Part shown: in pieces, positions 21,693 to 34,754 of the stretch
Layout: every line of letters begins with the position of its first letter
Position numbering within the stretch: the first letter of the stretch is position 1
NCBI GenBank assembly: GCA_024516035.1
Contig: CM044958.1
Coordinates: 21,501,568-21,565,567, forward strand
Length of the DNA stretch: 64,000 nt
Origin: Bactericera cockerelli
Lineage: Eukaryota > Arthropoda > Insecta > Hemiptera > Triozidae
Direction of reading: 5' to 3'
Program-made: the position numbers and the translations under genes
Notes under the pieces: generated by a model
Told to the model about the DNA's origin: nothing
Seen by the model: only the letters and a program-made list of their open reading frames with translations
The model's database searches: none

Positions 21693-22683
21693 ATCCCCCA
21701 AAAAATATCACTTCGTGACATAAAAAAGTCCCGCCAAGTCGTTCCCCAAAAATATTTCAGTTCCCAAATTCATCCCTCCCTCCCTTCCCAAAAAATATAT
21801 TAGTTATTTGTGACCTCCCCCAAAAAAATTATTGAAATCAATTTATGGCCCGCCTTTTATTCATTCACCTAAGTGCAACAGTATACTTATTAATAGCCTC
21901 CCCTCTCTCTTTCTTCTAATGTCCTCTTTCTTTTGTTCCTTATTGCATGTTGGAATGTTTCCTTTACAAACTCAGAACTTAAGTCTTATTTCCTTGCTCC
22001 TTTCACCGACTTGGGCTCTTGGCGGAGTACCACCAAGCAGGTCCGTTCTTAGCCAAAGGAACTGATGTCTTGGTTTTTTTCTAAGATTATATATAAATGT
22101 AGACATATGTAAACATGTGTTCCTTGGAAATGAGCCGGAATCGTGACTTGTTCTGATGGTCCAATTCTCGTTGGTGGCAGATATTTTGCGACTTAGATAC
22201 AGATAATGCATCCTTGGGTCGCGGTCGGCTAGACTTCTCAGTTCCTGTTCTCCATTAGAACCATTATGTTAAATTATCTCTTTTTAATTCTTTCAAAATA
22301 GCACTGTCTATTAGATTTAAAAAAAAAAAATATTCCCAGTTAGTGGTACTCCGCCAAGAGCCCAAGTCGGTGAAAGGAGCAAGGAAATAAGACTTAAGTT
22401 CTGAGTTTGTAAAGGAAACATTCCAACATGCAATAAGGAACAAAAGAAAGAGGACATTAGAAGAAAGAGAGAGGGGAGGCTATTAATAAGTATACTGTTG
22501 CACTTAGGTGAATGAATAAAAGGCGGGCCATAAATTGATTTCAATAATTTTTTTGGGGGAGGTCACAAATAACTAATATATTTTTTGGGAAGGGAGGGAG
22601 GGATGAATTTGGGAACTGAAATATTTTTGGGGAACGACTTGGCGGGACTTTTTTATGTCACGAAGTGATATTTTTTGGGGGAT
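21693..22683. repeat. Perfect 341-bp inverted repeat with 309-bp spacer
   Basis: 21693-22033 is, base for base as far as I compared, the reverse complement of 22343-22683. Examples are ggcggagtaccac at 22021-22033 against gtggtactccgcc at 22343, and the outer ends atcccccaaaaaatatc against gatattttttgggggat. The spacer is single copy. It lies in GPCR intron 2. It may be a foldback transposon, a hairpin-RNA locus or an assembly artefact. Confidence 0.92.
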
Positions 22684-22734
22684 CTTATAACTTTTTGTAG
22701 TGGCCCTGTATAGGTGTGGGGTGAATGATACATG

Positions 22735-24250
22735 TTGTTTCAATATAAAACTATTTTTTTTTTTTTTTTAATTAGATATGCAACATTACATATAATAAAG
22801 GAATTAAATGTAACAATACTAGCATAAATATACCTATAGGTTTCGTTAATCGATACAATAGGATAATAATTTTCATAAAACTAATTCTTATAATTAAGTA
22901 CATAAAGGTAAATATGTATAGATTGATAAATTCTATGTACCTATTTAAAATGTATTAACGGATATTTCATTTTTGAATTAGGCTCTGCTATTGAGAGTTC
23001 AGAAAATCTGTGAAATCGTTGTAGTTTAACGAAAAATCAGGTTTTATGTCCAAGTTATTGAATGTCTTCATGGACGATGTGATGGGGGATTTTGGTGAAA
23101 TATTGTTTTGTAAGTCAAAGAATATTTAACATATTAAATAATGACTTTAAAGGAACAAGTGTTTAAAAATCAAACAGTTTGAATGTGAAGATAAAGATTT
23201 TAGTTTGATATTCATACCTAAGCACAGTATCCTTCTCCAAATTATTCTTTCACCTAAAAAGTAGATATGCGACTTTTGACTCATCTGGGAGAGTGATAAT
23301 ATACTAGATACTGAATATCTATACACCAACTTTTTTCTGAGCTCTGAAAATGATCCTTTTCCCAATTAAGGGCCAAATGTCCCTTTTAGGATAATAGAAC
23401 AATAAAAAAGCACACCTACCACTCACGAGAAAAAAATTTGCCATCGTTTGTGAAAAACGGTCAAGTAGTTTTGGCTGTAGAGCGGTCAACGTGAAAGAAG
23501 AATCAGAAAATGATGAAAAAAATGACGTTTTTAAAGTTTGGTTTTCTCCAACTTAACTCAAACGATTTTGATGGTTCTTTTTTCAAAGCTTGTCTTTATC
23601 GTGCCCCAATTTATATTTATTTATACTACAAGAATTGTGCTAATTTTGCTCTGGCGTATAACCTCACTTAGTGAGTTCGTTCTCACTGTGTTCGGTTAAT
23701 TATGTTTAAAAGAAGGTAAGATAACAAGCGAGACCCTCCCTCAAGTCGAAGAACGATTAGAGAGATAGTCCGGGTTATTCTAAAATTAATCCCGTTTCAT
23801 AAATTGGCACTGTGTCACAGATTTTTACAAGGATGCTGTGTGGTGCCATTCATTTTATCCAGATGGGCCCCTCAACTGGTTCAAATAGTGGGTACACCCT
23901 GAACATATTTCCTTAATTTATGTCAGATATAATAATAAGGACTTTTAAGTCCCATTATTCCAGCAGTATGCCCATTGCCCAAGATGTATTATTATGAGGT
24001 AAAAATCCCAAATGGGAGGATAACTATGTATTTTTACAATTAATTTCTGTGAAAGAATACTGAGAACGAAGCTTATTGTGTTGAGTAATAAATGTATAAA
24101 TATATTTTTTTTTAACTGTTAATTTTTATTTTATATTATAAATGAGGTACAACACAACCCACAACAAAAAGGTTAATAGTACCTCATAAACTCACTAAAT
24201 TTAATGTAAATTATGTTAAACTAAAACAAGTAAAGAGTATTTTGTTTAAA
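22735..24250. other. AT-rich intron segment
   Basis: No gene was seen. 23270-23640 is a dispersed repeat (gatcc-type stretch with tagttttggctgtagagcgg) repeated in the same orientation at 25110-25460. 23925-24025 is a fragment of the SC SINE body. Confidence 0.5.
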
Positions 24251-24754
24251 AAAAAAAATAAAGTCTCAGCTCGAACCCGCGGACCTCTAGCATTACCAGC
24301 TCTTCACAGTGCCGCCTTAACCACTGAGCTAACTGGACTATTGACATATTCCCGTGGTGTTTGCAACATATAAAAGCTTCAATTTATTTTACTTTGTATA
24401 ATAATATTTTTAGCGGCCAGTGAAAGAAATATTTACTAGAGAGAATTGAATAGGGAGGAAAAAGCCTTTCACTTCCTATGTACCTAACATTCCTAATTAG
24501 GAATAGGTATTAGGTAGTGTAGGGGCTTTTACAAAGTTTTCTATGAAACTTCTACATTTCCCACTTAAAAAGGTCAACAAATATTTATGACACTCATGTT
24601 ACACATACATTATTTGTAACATTGGGTACTAGAGATTTTTTTTTTTACATTTTTGAACCTAATATACCTAACCAACATTTTAGAAGAAAAAAAAACAATC
24701 TTGTCTTTTTCACTCCTTGGGCATTACAGGTTTATTATAGCTATGTATGTATGA

Positions 24755-25030
24755 AATTATTTGTGGTCAAGCACAAGGCCTCTTCACAAATTTTGTGGGT
24801 AGTGCAGCATTACTAAGAGCCTCCTTTACTTTTCAAATTCTATTACATTAATTTATTTTAACTCTGGTAATGCCGTCACTGGTCGTTACTTATTCAGTAA
24901 CTACTCATTTTTCCTCACGAGGTATGAGTGGACCCCAAACACCCAAGTAAAGTGCAGAAAAATTCCTGCCCAGCTGGGGATCGAATACAGGCCACCATAG
25001 CGCGCTAAGCAATCAGCACCGGCGACTATT
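24755..25030 (-). repeat. tRNA-headed SINE, family SY
   Basis: Second copy of the 3417-3665 element: the plus strand reads cacgaggtatgagtggaccc, then cagctggggatcgaatacag. Confidence 0.65.
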
Positions 25031-26620
25031 TATGGGTTAGTATACCTTTATACATTTTCACATCGGGACATGTGGATTGAAAGGTTTGTGAATGAGTAGG
25101 TATATACATAATAAACTAGATTAAATATCTATACTCCAATGTTATTCTGAGCTCTGAAAATGATCCTTTTCCTAATTAACGGCCAAATGGTAGCTTTTGG
25201 GATAATGAAACCATAAAAAGGCACACCTACCACCCAGAAGAAAAAAAATGAGCCATCGTTCATGAAAATCGGTCCAGTAGTTTTGGCTGTAGAGCGGTCA
25301 ACGTCAAAGAAGAAGCAGAATTTTTTGAAAAAAAATGACGTTTTTACAGTGTGTTTTTGACCAACTTAACTCAAACGATTTCGATGTTTCTTTTTAAAAG
25401 CTTGTCTATTATCGTGCCCCAATCTGTATATGTAGTTCAATTTTCTCCATCACTTGTACTTTTTCTCCTACAACTACACGAAATTTGCTACTTATGCTGT
25501 CGCGTATAGTATACTCTTGGTAGCGCGCGAACTATTTCGATTGACTTGGCGGGTCGGAGCGCTACCGCGCTCCTTAATAACCTGGTAGATAAAGTTTAAA
25601 TTAAACCTAAAGCAACATAGACTAAAATCATTTTTACAAGTTTTCAAAATACCATAATCAAAATATATATGAAAATTTTAAAGAATAAAAATGCATAATG
25701 TGAGGCAAACGAAGAGTTTTGTAGATAAAAACACATGATAACATAAACATAGTATAGTAGTGCTTTATTTAGACTGTCGGCTCGAGACAGGAAGTCCCAT
25801 TACGCTAACAGTTTAACATAGTTTAGAGAACATGAAATTAAATATTTCAGCTGAAGAAGAACATAGATTAACATCAAAATATATACATAAGATTGAGGAA
25901 AATAAATTTAAAGTAAGAATGAAATTATCAAAGCACAAATACAAATATGAAGAATATAGAAAGAAAAGAACATCGAACATTAGAGGCTTCAAATTTAGAA
26001 GATCACAAACAAAAATAAATAATTACGAAATTAAGAAAAGGATAATTTAAATAAGTTCTAGTAGGTTTGAAATTAATGAAACATGAATGATGATAGATAC
26101 AAATACGAAGAACATAAACAATATAAGTATAAGGAATAACGTTCGAGTAAATCCTAAAGCAAATGATGAAAAGAGTGGCAGCAAATCACACAACACATCG
26201 TCAGCAGTACAGAATTCATAAGAGGGCCCCCGGAGCATTGTTGTCAGCGTTCACGAGATATTAGGCTGAAATAGTGGTTGGGTGGATGAGTCTCTCAAAT
26301 ACTGGCACTAATTAGATAACGCCTTCGGGAGATATGAACCATATAAATACCGAATCCCAGCATCTACAGGAAGCACAAAATTTTTAGCTTACTGCTGGAA
26401 TAATGGGACTCATTAGTTCTAGTCGGGCAGTATAAATAAGGCGATGTTATAATTTTTTTTTTCTTTTTTTTTTTTTTTCTTATTCATATTATTTTCTTCC
26501 TCCAATGTCTTTCAATTTCTTTCATACAAAGCTCCTTTCCTAATCATGGAATGAGTTAAATTTAAGATATCATATTTGTGTTTATTACTTTCTACTCAAA
26601 CTAGCTTTACTAAATCGCCG
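25030..26620. other. AT-rich intron segment with a dispersed repeat
   Basis: 25110-25460 is the second copy of the unclassified repeat at 23270. 25832-26050 has a Lys-rich open frame in AT-rich DNA with no family signal. 26385-26455 is a piece of the SC SINE body. No GPCR exon was found. Confidence 0.45.
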
Positions 26621-26622
26621 AT

Positions 26623-26877
26623 ATCAGTAGATTGATTGATAAGGTGGCGGACTTGTAACCTGGAGCTCGGTGGTTCAAGTCCCGGATTCAGAGTAGATTG
26701 AGTAAAGCGAGTTTGAGTAGTTGTGATATCACGAACGTGATGAACACAAATATGATAACTTCTAACTTTTTAAGTAGCTTTACTAAAACTTTGCTGAACG
26801 TGGGACTTGAACCACCGACTTCAAGGTTACTAGTCCGCCGCTGAGCACCGTATCGATCAAGCTACTGAGGTCGGTCT
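26623..26877. repeat. Two tRNA-Thr-like SINEs (ST) in opposite orientation
   Basis: 26623-26765 is a plus-strand ST copy (head atcagtagattgattgataa, tail gatatcacgaacgtgatg). 26768-26877 is a minus-strand copy whose head ends near tactgaggtcggt. Tail-to-tail, they form an imperfect inverted repeat. Confidence 0.7.
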
Positions 26878-28082
26878 TCTCATGGAATGACCATTAATTT
26901 AAAAAGTAATTACCATATTTTTTTCACATCAGCAACACTCTTACTCATCACCAAGCAAAACTTTTCGCCCACCATGTGGTGACGAGCCCATGGCAGTAAT
27001 TATCTCATGCATACATAGCACATACATATATTAGTACATAATTAAAGTAAAATACCGAGTATTTACACAGGTATAGTCCCTAACGTACTGGTACGTATCC
27101 TATGCATGAGAGGCACAGTATTTGTATTAGTTCTTCACCTCAACTCAGCAACAAAGTTGTATACTATCAAGTTACAGCAACATATGAGCAAACACACAAC
27201 ATATGATTAGAGTGTATACACTACACATTCATTCAACACACATTCACTAGAGTGTACAGTGAACTAGCTAAACCCGGTACTTTGTCGCAATTGATGTTTT
27301 TGCCTGTGGCTCTGAGGTAAATATTTTGGATAACTTGACGCTCCAGCGATGCTATCCGACAAAGTGTTATATCTTACTCGGAAATCAGTATCGCACAGTT
27401 CCTCAGATGCTTATTCAGAAAGATTCATACTTGTAGATAATTACATAAATACTAAATGTTTCGCCCAGGTTGAAATTGTAGATATGTATATTATATATCA
27501 TCAAAGTTGTCACTGATAGTCAAGTGATTAACGCGCTGGTCTGGTAATCCAGGTAACGTAGGGATATTTACGTGAATTTTTTATAATCCTGCCAGAAAAT
27601 TCCGACATCTTGAAAATGGTGACAGATATTTTAATTTTGACAGTTACCTCGGTATTTTGACGGTGGTTTAGGGGGGGGGTCAACTCTGATGAAAATTTCA
27701 ATATCTGTTACCGTTTGGGCTGTGGTATTGTAAACAGACAACCCCTAAGAGGACATAGTAAGCCAGTCAGACACGCACAGATTAGAAGATACAGATACAC
27801 TACACAATGATACAACACACACAGACTAGAGTGTATACCTGTATACACTACACATTCTTACAACACACATACACGACATTGCCAAATATGTACTCGACGG
27901 GTAAGGTAACCTCTCATTATAAGGATGGGTTCAGTGGAATGGCTGAGAGAATCTGCTCTGAGCCTTGTCTGAGAGTTTTGAGTCTTGCTACTATTTCGAC
28001 ATCACGCTAAACCACCCAACTGTGAATTCTAAGCACTATTGATGAGGTTGAAATTTGTCCTTGTTATTATTATTTTATTTTT

Positions 28083-28345
28083 TCTTTAATTTGGGTATAA
28101 CGTCACTTTCAAATGAAAGGTTACATCACGACGAGGCTTTAACCCTTCATTCGCAGGAAACACACAAACAAGCTACTCAAACTAACCTCACCCACGCTGA
28201 GTGGTCCCGGGAATACACACCATCAAGACTATCAAGAGCGTTCAAATTTGAATGGTCACCCATCCAAGTCCTAGACTTGCTGGACATTGCACAACTGACT
28301 GAGAACTGGTGTATTCAACGTGTTATCGACGCTAAAACGAGGGGC
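28083..28345 (-). repeat. 5S-rRNA-headed SINE (S5)
   Basis: Reverse orientation: body with gacgaggctttaacccttca, core cctcacccacgctgagtgg, box C complement ggtcacccatccaagtc and head end atcgacgct. GPCR intron 2. Confidence 0.8.
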
Positions 28346-28755
28346 GACCAACATTAATGGCACGTTAAATACGACAGTTCTTATACAAAAAAATGAAATA
28401 CAACAGTTTTATAAAAAAAAAAATGTTTGGGCCACTGCAGCTGGTTTGTGAGTTTCTAGGATAGAGATTATATCGCCCGTCCCCGAAATCCTCTGACGGT
28501 GAAAATAATGAACAAAAAAATTCCCACAAAACCAAAATAAATAAGTATAACCTAGATATGGAAGAAACTTCAAACAAAAACACAAACAGTGTGCAATAGT
28601 TCTAAATAAATGGCGCAGCACATTGAGAATTTCCTTAAGAAAACTTTATACCAGGTTCATAAATTCTGAACAATATTGTACTGTATGTTTCATTGTTATA
28701 TTCATGTAAATAGAGCTTTGCTCGTTTATTAAATGAACCGGTAAATAAGGTGATA

Positions 28756-28913
28756 TCTCTATACATAAAACAGAAAAAAGGACTACCTACCTATGTTTGT
28801 TTGTTTGTCCGGAGTTGTTTAGCCAAAACGGTAAGAGATAGCGAAAAAAGAGATAGCCATGCCTTAGTAAATTTGAAATTTTGTCCCGTTGCAAAGCACG
28901 GGCAAACGGCTAG
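28756..28913 (+). mobile_element. Short Helitron-like element
   Basis: It begins TCTCTATAC after an A and ends in a GC-rich hairpin region (cccgttgcaaagcacgggc) and CTAG followed by T, matching the 5'-TC … CTRR-3' ends and A|T insertion site of Helitrons. It is far too short to be autonomous. Confidence 0.65.
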
Positions 28914-29007
28914 TTATTATTATTATTCAAAAACACCCCCAGAAATATCACTCTGAAATGTCTTCTCATATTATACAACTTTCCCAACGCCTCCTACCCC
29001 CCCTCAG

Positions 29008-29308
29008 GTGATCACCCAGGAAGGTCTCCTGGAGGCCCAGTTCGCCATGGTGTGCCTCCCTAAGGTCGTGTCCCTCTGGAAGGACACTGACGCCCTCCTC
29101 AAGCAGATAGTTGACCCCGCCCTTCGTCTCCTGGCGGTCTTCCTGCTGCTAGTCGTGGTGGTCACCTACTTGGGCATATCCCAGCTGAGGGACGTGGTGG
29201 GCAACATCATAGCCACCATGAGCGCCTGTCTCATTTGCGCCTACGTCAGCGATATCGCCCGGATTTACACCGAAGAGCTGGTCGATAGTGACTTCTACTT
29301 GCTGGCTG
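29008..29308 (+). CDS. mthl5: Mth-like GPCR exon 3: end of ectodomain, TM1 and TM2
   Basis: Acceptor cccctcag just before 29008, phase 0. 100 codons plus one base: VITQEGLLEAQFAMVCLPKV, linker, TM1 (LRLLAVFLLLVVVVTYLGI), a loop, then TM2 (VGNIIATMSACLICAYVSDI). Donor GTAAGT at 29309. The second ectodomain block with Cys before TM1 is as in Mth receptors. Confidence 0.9.
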
Positions 29309-29404
29309 GTAAGTGTTGCGAGTTTTTTATGGCGAAATTTCATGAAATAAATTGGTCTTTAATTTTTAATTTCAAAAACATTAATAGAACAGGTAACCTT
29401 TTTT

Positions 29405-29520
29405 TGGCAGGGGGGCTATAAACAGGGAGTAGACGAGCAGTCTGGCTGGGGGACTGTAAACAGGGAGTAGACCAGCAGTCTGGCTGGGGAACTATGAAAC
29501 AGGGCAGTCTTTTTTTCCTC
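29405..29520 (+). repeat. Three-copy tandem repeat of about 45 bp
   Basis: Units of the type tataaacagggagtagacgagcagtctggct. Single copies recur at about 29715 and 39840. It lies about 100 bp after the exon 3 donor but contains no exon sequence. Confidence 0.7.
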
Positions 29521-29706
29521 TTTTGAAGGTACGAGTAAGTGTGCCCCGGAACCGCTTTCGCATTACTTCAGGGCACTTTATGTTTACATCCATGCCATTC
29601 CGGAAACGGAAAATTTCGATCAGAAATTTCCGCTACGGGCGGGATTCGAACCTCCAACCTCCGGGTTAGTAACCAATGCTCTTAACCACTGATCCACGGA
29701 GGTTGA
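29520..29706 (-). repeat. tRNA-headed SINE, family SG
   Basis: Plus strand: gccccggaaccgctttcgca body, then B box complement gggattcgaacctccaacct and the head complement. 29707-30550 shows no exon. Confidence 0.75.
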
Positions 29707-30559
29707 CAGACCAGGAGTCTGGCTGATGGGGGACTATAAACAGGGAGTAAACGAGCATTGGCTTGGTTCTGGGGGCCCTTGTCAATTATTAGCCTCCTTG
29801 TAAAGACAGTGGTAGAAGTGCTGAGTCATTCCTTTACTGTCTAGCTAACATCGTTCACGATGACGCCACCCTTTTCTTTTTTTAAAAGGAACTACTGCTC
29901 CATCTTCGATTGATCCATAACTTCGTGGGTGGTATCTGGAACTCGTCAGTGTTAGGAGATTATTGGTTTAGCTTAATTAGAAATGAAAGCACGTATTCCT
30001 TCTCTGAATGTCCGTAGTAAATCGATGTGTGATGTAACAGCACGCCTATCTTCGGTCTGCTTTGCAAGTTTGAACCCAAAACTTGTGGAGCATGTGAATA
30101 ATGTGGATATATCATTGATGCGCTTTCACACACCAAAACAAATTTGACATGTAATTTTTGTTTTCACTTTACAATATTTTTCTAAACATAAAAACCCTGC
30201 TGAGCCCGTTATCATACATTATTTTGATGGTTGACTTCCTCGAGAGAATTTCCATAGAAGTACAAAGGTTCCACCATTTATTTATCGTACGGCTTTATTA
30301 CACATCTCAAAGTGAGTAATAAATTTGATCAGGAAAGCTGATGGCAGTAATTGATCGCCAAAGTTGTCAGTGCTTTAGCCGCATGTCAATGCGTTGCACA
30401 GGGTGAATCAAGAGGAGGCGTACTAACATAACATGTATGAGAGTATGACTCGATCATCTCAATATTATTCTGGGCTGAAGATATAGCTTTATTCTGGACT
30501 TAATAGCTTTATGCTTTGCCCTTATCAGATTTCATATTATTGTTATTTTCATTTCACAG

Positions 30560-30638
30560 ATATCTTCAAACAGATCAGCACGTTAGCAGCTTTCTTCTGG
30601 CTGAACGGACTCGGGTTCTACATCTGGAGGACTTTCAG
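30560..30638 (+). CDS. mthl5: Mth-like GPCR exon 4: TM3
   Basis: Acceptor tttcacag just before 30560; donor GTGAGT at 30639. Two bases complete an Asp codon, then IFKQISTLAAFFWLNGLGFY and IWRTF with two bases of Arg. It encodes the third membrane segment; the aromatic-rich FFWLNGLGFYIW is typical of Mth receptors. Only 79 nt long. Confidence 0.88.
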
Positions 30639-30725
30639 GTGAGTGACAATACAGGTAGAGAAGGCACACTGTTTAATTGAATGGGTACTTTACAGTTACC
30701 ACTAAATAATAATAATAATAATAAT

Positions 30726-31394
30726 AACACAGTTTAGTGGAGTTAACAACCACCAGATGAGGTTAATGCTCAAAGCACTTACTATTATTTTTCTAGTCTT
30801 ATAAAGAAATAGCCCAAGTTCTCATAATAATAACACTCTTTAGTGGAGGGTAACCACCAGATGAGGTTAAAGCTCAAAACATTTTCTACCACCTAACCTT
30901 CAGAGTCTTATTATTATGTGGTCACAAACTCAAAATCATGAGGAATAAATTATGCACTGGGTAGGGATCGAACAAACGGATCCCTACACGCTACTTGGAT
31001 TACCAGACTAGCGCGTTAATATAACTACCAGTGCACAGGGATAGTCGGATAGTGTGGGATTAGTTAATCTAATCCTGTTTCATAATTTGGACCTTAGAAG
31101 AGTCCAACCCAAAGAGCCTTGAGCCTTATACAGAGTGTACCTCCGCAAGGGTGGGTACAAAACAAATTACAATTTACTCAAATTCATGAGGAAAAATTCA
31201 TGCACTGGGTGGGATTCTAACCAACAGATCCCTTACGCTACCTAGATTACCAGTTTTTCTAACCCTCAGAGTCTTATTATATCACCAACTGATATGTATG
31301 AGGAAAAATTCATGCATTGGGTGGGAGTCGAAATACCCTACGCTACCTGGATTACTAGATTAGCGCGTTAATCACTTGACTACCAGTGCATTAA
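30726..31394 (-). repeat. Two or more tRNA-headed SINEs, family SL
   Basis: 30726-31036 and 31188-31394 both carry the minus-strand head ending cactggtagt at the high-coordinate side, and the body cctcagagtcttattattat. The first copy also contains a small partial duplication of its own body at 30830-30870. Confidence 0.65.
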
Positions 31395-32704
31395 AGAATA
31401 TAGCTAAAGTCAAGAATACAACTTTGAAAATCCAAAGTTGAAAGCAACTGAAAGGAACCCATGTGTAAATAATTGATACTATACAGGGTGGACCAAAAAA
31501 ACGTTTACACCCGTTAATGGTAGATTACTGACGACATTTCCAGCCCGGATCTGCAATCCGTTTTTTCGGATTCGCCTTTATAACTGCACAAAGTGATTTT
31601 TTGCAACTTTCTGAAAAAGTCCGACTTTGGCTTATTCTTCAGGTCAGAACTTTTTTCCTGTTTAAGATGAGTTGATTCTAAACAATTCTGCAGAAAGCCA
31701 ACAAAATTTCAATGTATCTAGATACACTACTTTGTTTTTTACGGTTTGGTTTGGCATCTTTTTTTACACCTGAACAGAAAAAAACACCCAAAAAAACTTT
31801 TTTACTAAATAAAACACTCGACATTTGTCCGAACAAATTTTGGCACAGACATGGGCAAGTTTGATAAAAGTTGGCGACCGCCCCGAGGATGCTAAAAAAT
31901 AATTTTACGATTTTTTATCACTGATCTTCTGGGAAAAATTATTAGATGTTTGCCAAAAACTCTTCAAAAATCCTAAGAGTTTTCTAGCTGTAGACTGTGT
32001 AAGGGCGTCTTGTATTGTTTACAAAAATTGTTTACATTGCTTTTTTTGAATACCGCGGTCTCACATGCCTTCATCAGCCAGTTTAGGAAAATTCAAATGA
32101 TAAATTTCGTGCTTCTCAGATTGTCAGTGGTGTTAGCTAGATGTGGTAGTGCTAATAGTGTCAGTCGCATGACCGAGGTTCAATTCTCGACGGTCAATAT
32201 TATTTTAATTATCAAAAAAATCTGATGGAATATTTTATTCATACCTGTATCTGACCTGTTGTAACACCAACAACTTATGGTTTTTTTTGGGGGTAATACC
32301 ATCTGTAAATTGAGTTATATCAGATACTATTGGTATCACAATACACATAATTATTATTCATGTAAGCCCCTGAGAGACTGCCTTGATAATGTAAGGATGG
32401 TTTTTCTTATGCTTCCCTACGAGAGAAAAAAAAACTAGCGAATTTTCCAAACGAAAATAGAGTTCATGAAATAAATCCAGGTAAATAAGTAGGTAGGTCC
32501 TTCTATCATAAACAATACTAATTGAATAACAAATATTTACCGATTGCCAACTCTTAATAGAAGTCTTGGAAAAAACAAGATAATATCTTGTAAAATTAAT
32601 AAACTTATGCAGTCTTTATTAGTTTTATACTATTTTGATATAAACAAAAAGGTATTTAAAAAAACATTTTGTGTTAGTATGTTCAATGGGAAACGATTAG
32701 ACGC

Positions 32705-32775
32705 GCACGATTAGCTCAGTGGTAAGCTAGTCACTTGCCATGCGGAAGATCCCACCCCGGTCCGAACGCCAGAGC
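32705..32775 (+). repeat. tRNA-Gly-like remnant (SINE head or pseudogene)
   Basis: Good A box (tagctcagtggtaagc) and an anticodon-loop-like acttgccatg (GCC), but the T arm is disrupted, so it is not a working tRNA. Confidence 0.4.
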
Positions 32776-32961
32776 CAGCAAAAAATTCATGACTACAAAA
32801 TAAAAAAGACTGTTGCCATTTTTTATTTAGCCATAGTACTAACTATGGATTCTCCTCACACAAATTTTTGAAACCAATGGTGACTTTAGTACCTTAGTTC
32901 TAACTTAGAACTGCCCCTCTACCTTCTTGCCTTTCTCTCTCTGTCTCTTTCTTTCGCTCTT

Positions 32962-32963
32962 TG

Positions 32964-33007
<44 letters not shown>
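32962..33007 (+). repeat. (CT)n microsatellite
   Basis: Pure ct dinucleotides, in the centre of the long-TIR element. Confidence 0.95.
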
Positions 33008-33009
<2 letters not shown>

Positions 33010-34754
33010 TCTCAATTCCCTTAGAGGAACTGTTGGAAGTGGCGTCCACCTTCCTTGATGCAAAGGTTGAACCTCTTCATCATGTTCCGTCGAATGTTGC
33101 GGAAGATTCCAGGTTTTTCTGTCAGGTCATCGAATGCCAACAGGATTCTTGCTACCAGATTTCATAAACTATGTTTTTCACGTGATCCCAAATGTTCCTG
33201 TTGGCAACTCCATAATTATGCTAAATGCGTATCTGCCATTTCAGCATCCGAATTATAATAATGTAACTTGTACTAAAAAAACTCAAGAAGTTTAAAGATA
33301 ATATTTCATAGAATGCAGAAAAATATGCTTGAAAACTATCATCGAGAAACAAACAATCATTCATTTGACTGGCCTTTAATTAATTCCAAGGAAAATAATT
33401 ATCAGACATAAATAGCTAATTACTCTTTGAGTACAAGACGACCCTACACGGTCAACACTTTTAAGATTTTGAACATCATTTTTTGAGACTTACCTGGTTT
33501 GTTTTCCCAGAAGATCACGTGATAAAAAATCGTAAAATTATTTTTTAGCATCCTTGGGTTGGCCGCCAACTTTTATCAAACTTGCCCGTGTCTGTGCCAA
33601 AATTTTCTCGGGCAAATCTTGAGTGTTTCAAAGTGTAAAAAATTTACATGAGAATTTTTTTTCTATTCAGGTGTCAAAAAAGATGCCAAACCAAACCGTA
33701 AAAAACAAAGTAGTGTAGTTAGAAACATCGAAATTTTGTTGGCTTTCTGCAGAAATGTTCAGAATCAACTCATCTTAAACAGGAAAAAAGTTCTGACCTG
33801 AAGAATAAGCCAAAGTCGGACTTTTTCAGAAAGTTGCAAAAAATCACTTTGTACAGTTATAAAAGCGAATACGAAAAAACGGATTGCAGATCCGTTCTAG
33901 AAATGTCGTCAGTAATCTACCATTAACGGGTGTAAACGTTTTTTTGGTCCACCCTGTATAGGTGTCAACAAATGACAATGATGAAAGCAGAACATTTCAA
34001 GAATTTGGCCAAGATATGCCTAGTGACAGGCAATACATTGTACGAGTATTTCCTGTAATTAATTTTATTATAGACTGACATAATCTCCATTGTCACTGCT
34101 TTTGAGTCATGTTCAAATTTTGAATTCTAAATACATCTGGGAATCATAAAGACAAATTTGTCATTATTGAAGTATGACGTCATAATTCTGACATTATCAT
34201 TTGATTCAGCAAGGAGCCACAAAATATGTAATCAGTATGAGAACCAAACACCTGTGAAGGTACTGATAATCCATGATAATAGGGTATTTCATCACTTCAC
34301 TTCGTATGGCATAGTAAATTCAAGAATAGGTACTGACAAACATGGAAGATAACACCAGAAACAATAACATCACCTTTTCACAAATCTTATAGAAAATGAT
34401 TAGAATCTATTGCATCCCTTCACAATTCATGCTATCAATCCTTTGTAAAATACCACTTGTTAACATATACCTACTTACAACTGTCTGGCTAGGGGAATTT
34501 CAACAGGGAGCAGTATCTCGCTACAGAGACAAAGTTTCAAGTCCGTACGATGGTTGATCACATATAAAAATATGTGGTTCAAGACGAGCCAACTTTGTAA
34601 CAAAATTGCCTGGAGACCCCGCTCCAGCTGTAGCCAAGCTGGCTAAAACTACAACAATAAAAACTTAGTGTGATTACTATCAATAAAAATAAAGTAGGAG
34701 AAATACTTTTCAGTCCACCTTGTACACAGACAAAGTACTGACAGCTTTGATATA

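Larger units (their letters stand above)
31484..33956. mobile_element. DNA transposon with very long terminal inverted repeats (non-autonomous)
   Basis: Ends cagggtggaccaaaaaaacg and its complement lie immediately inside TATA on both sides (31480-31483 and 33957-33960), a possible target duplication. The inverted arms are about 480-530 bp and roughly 90% alike (31484-about 32010 and about 33430-33956). The 1.4-kb centre holds tRNA-like fragments and a CT microsatellite but no transposase frame. Confidence 0.7.

Noticed and set aside
21832..22544. Same small protein predicted twice in opposite directions
   Set aside because: It is the two arms of the inverted repeat; it has no independent coding evidence.
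25832..26050. Lys/Arg-rich 72-codon frame
   Set aside because: AT-rich intronic sequence without family signal or splice support.
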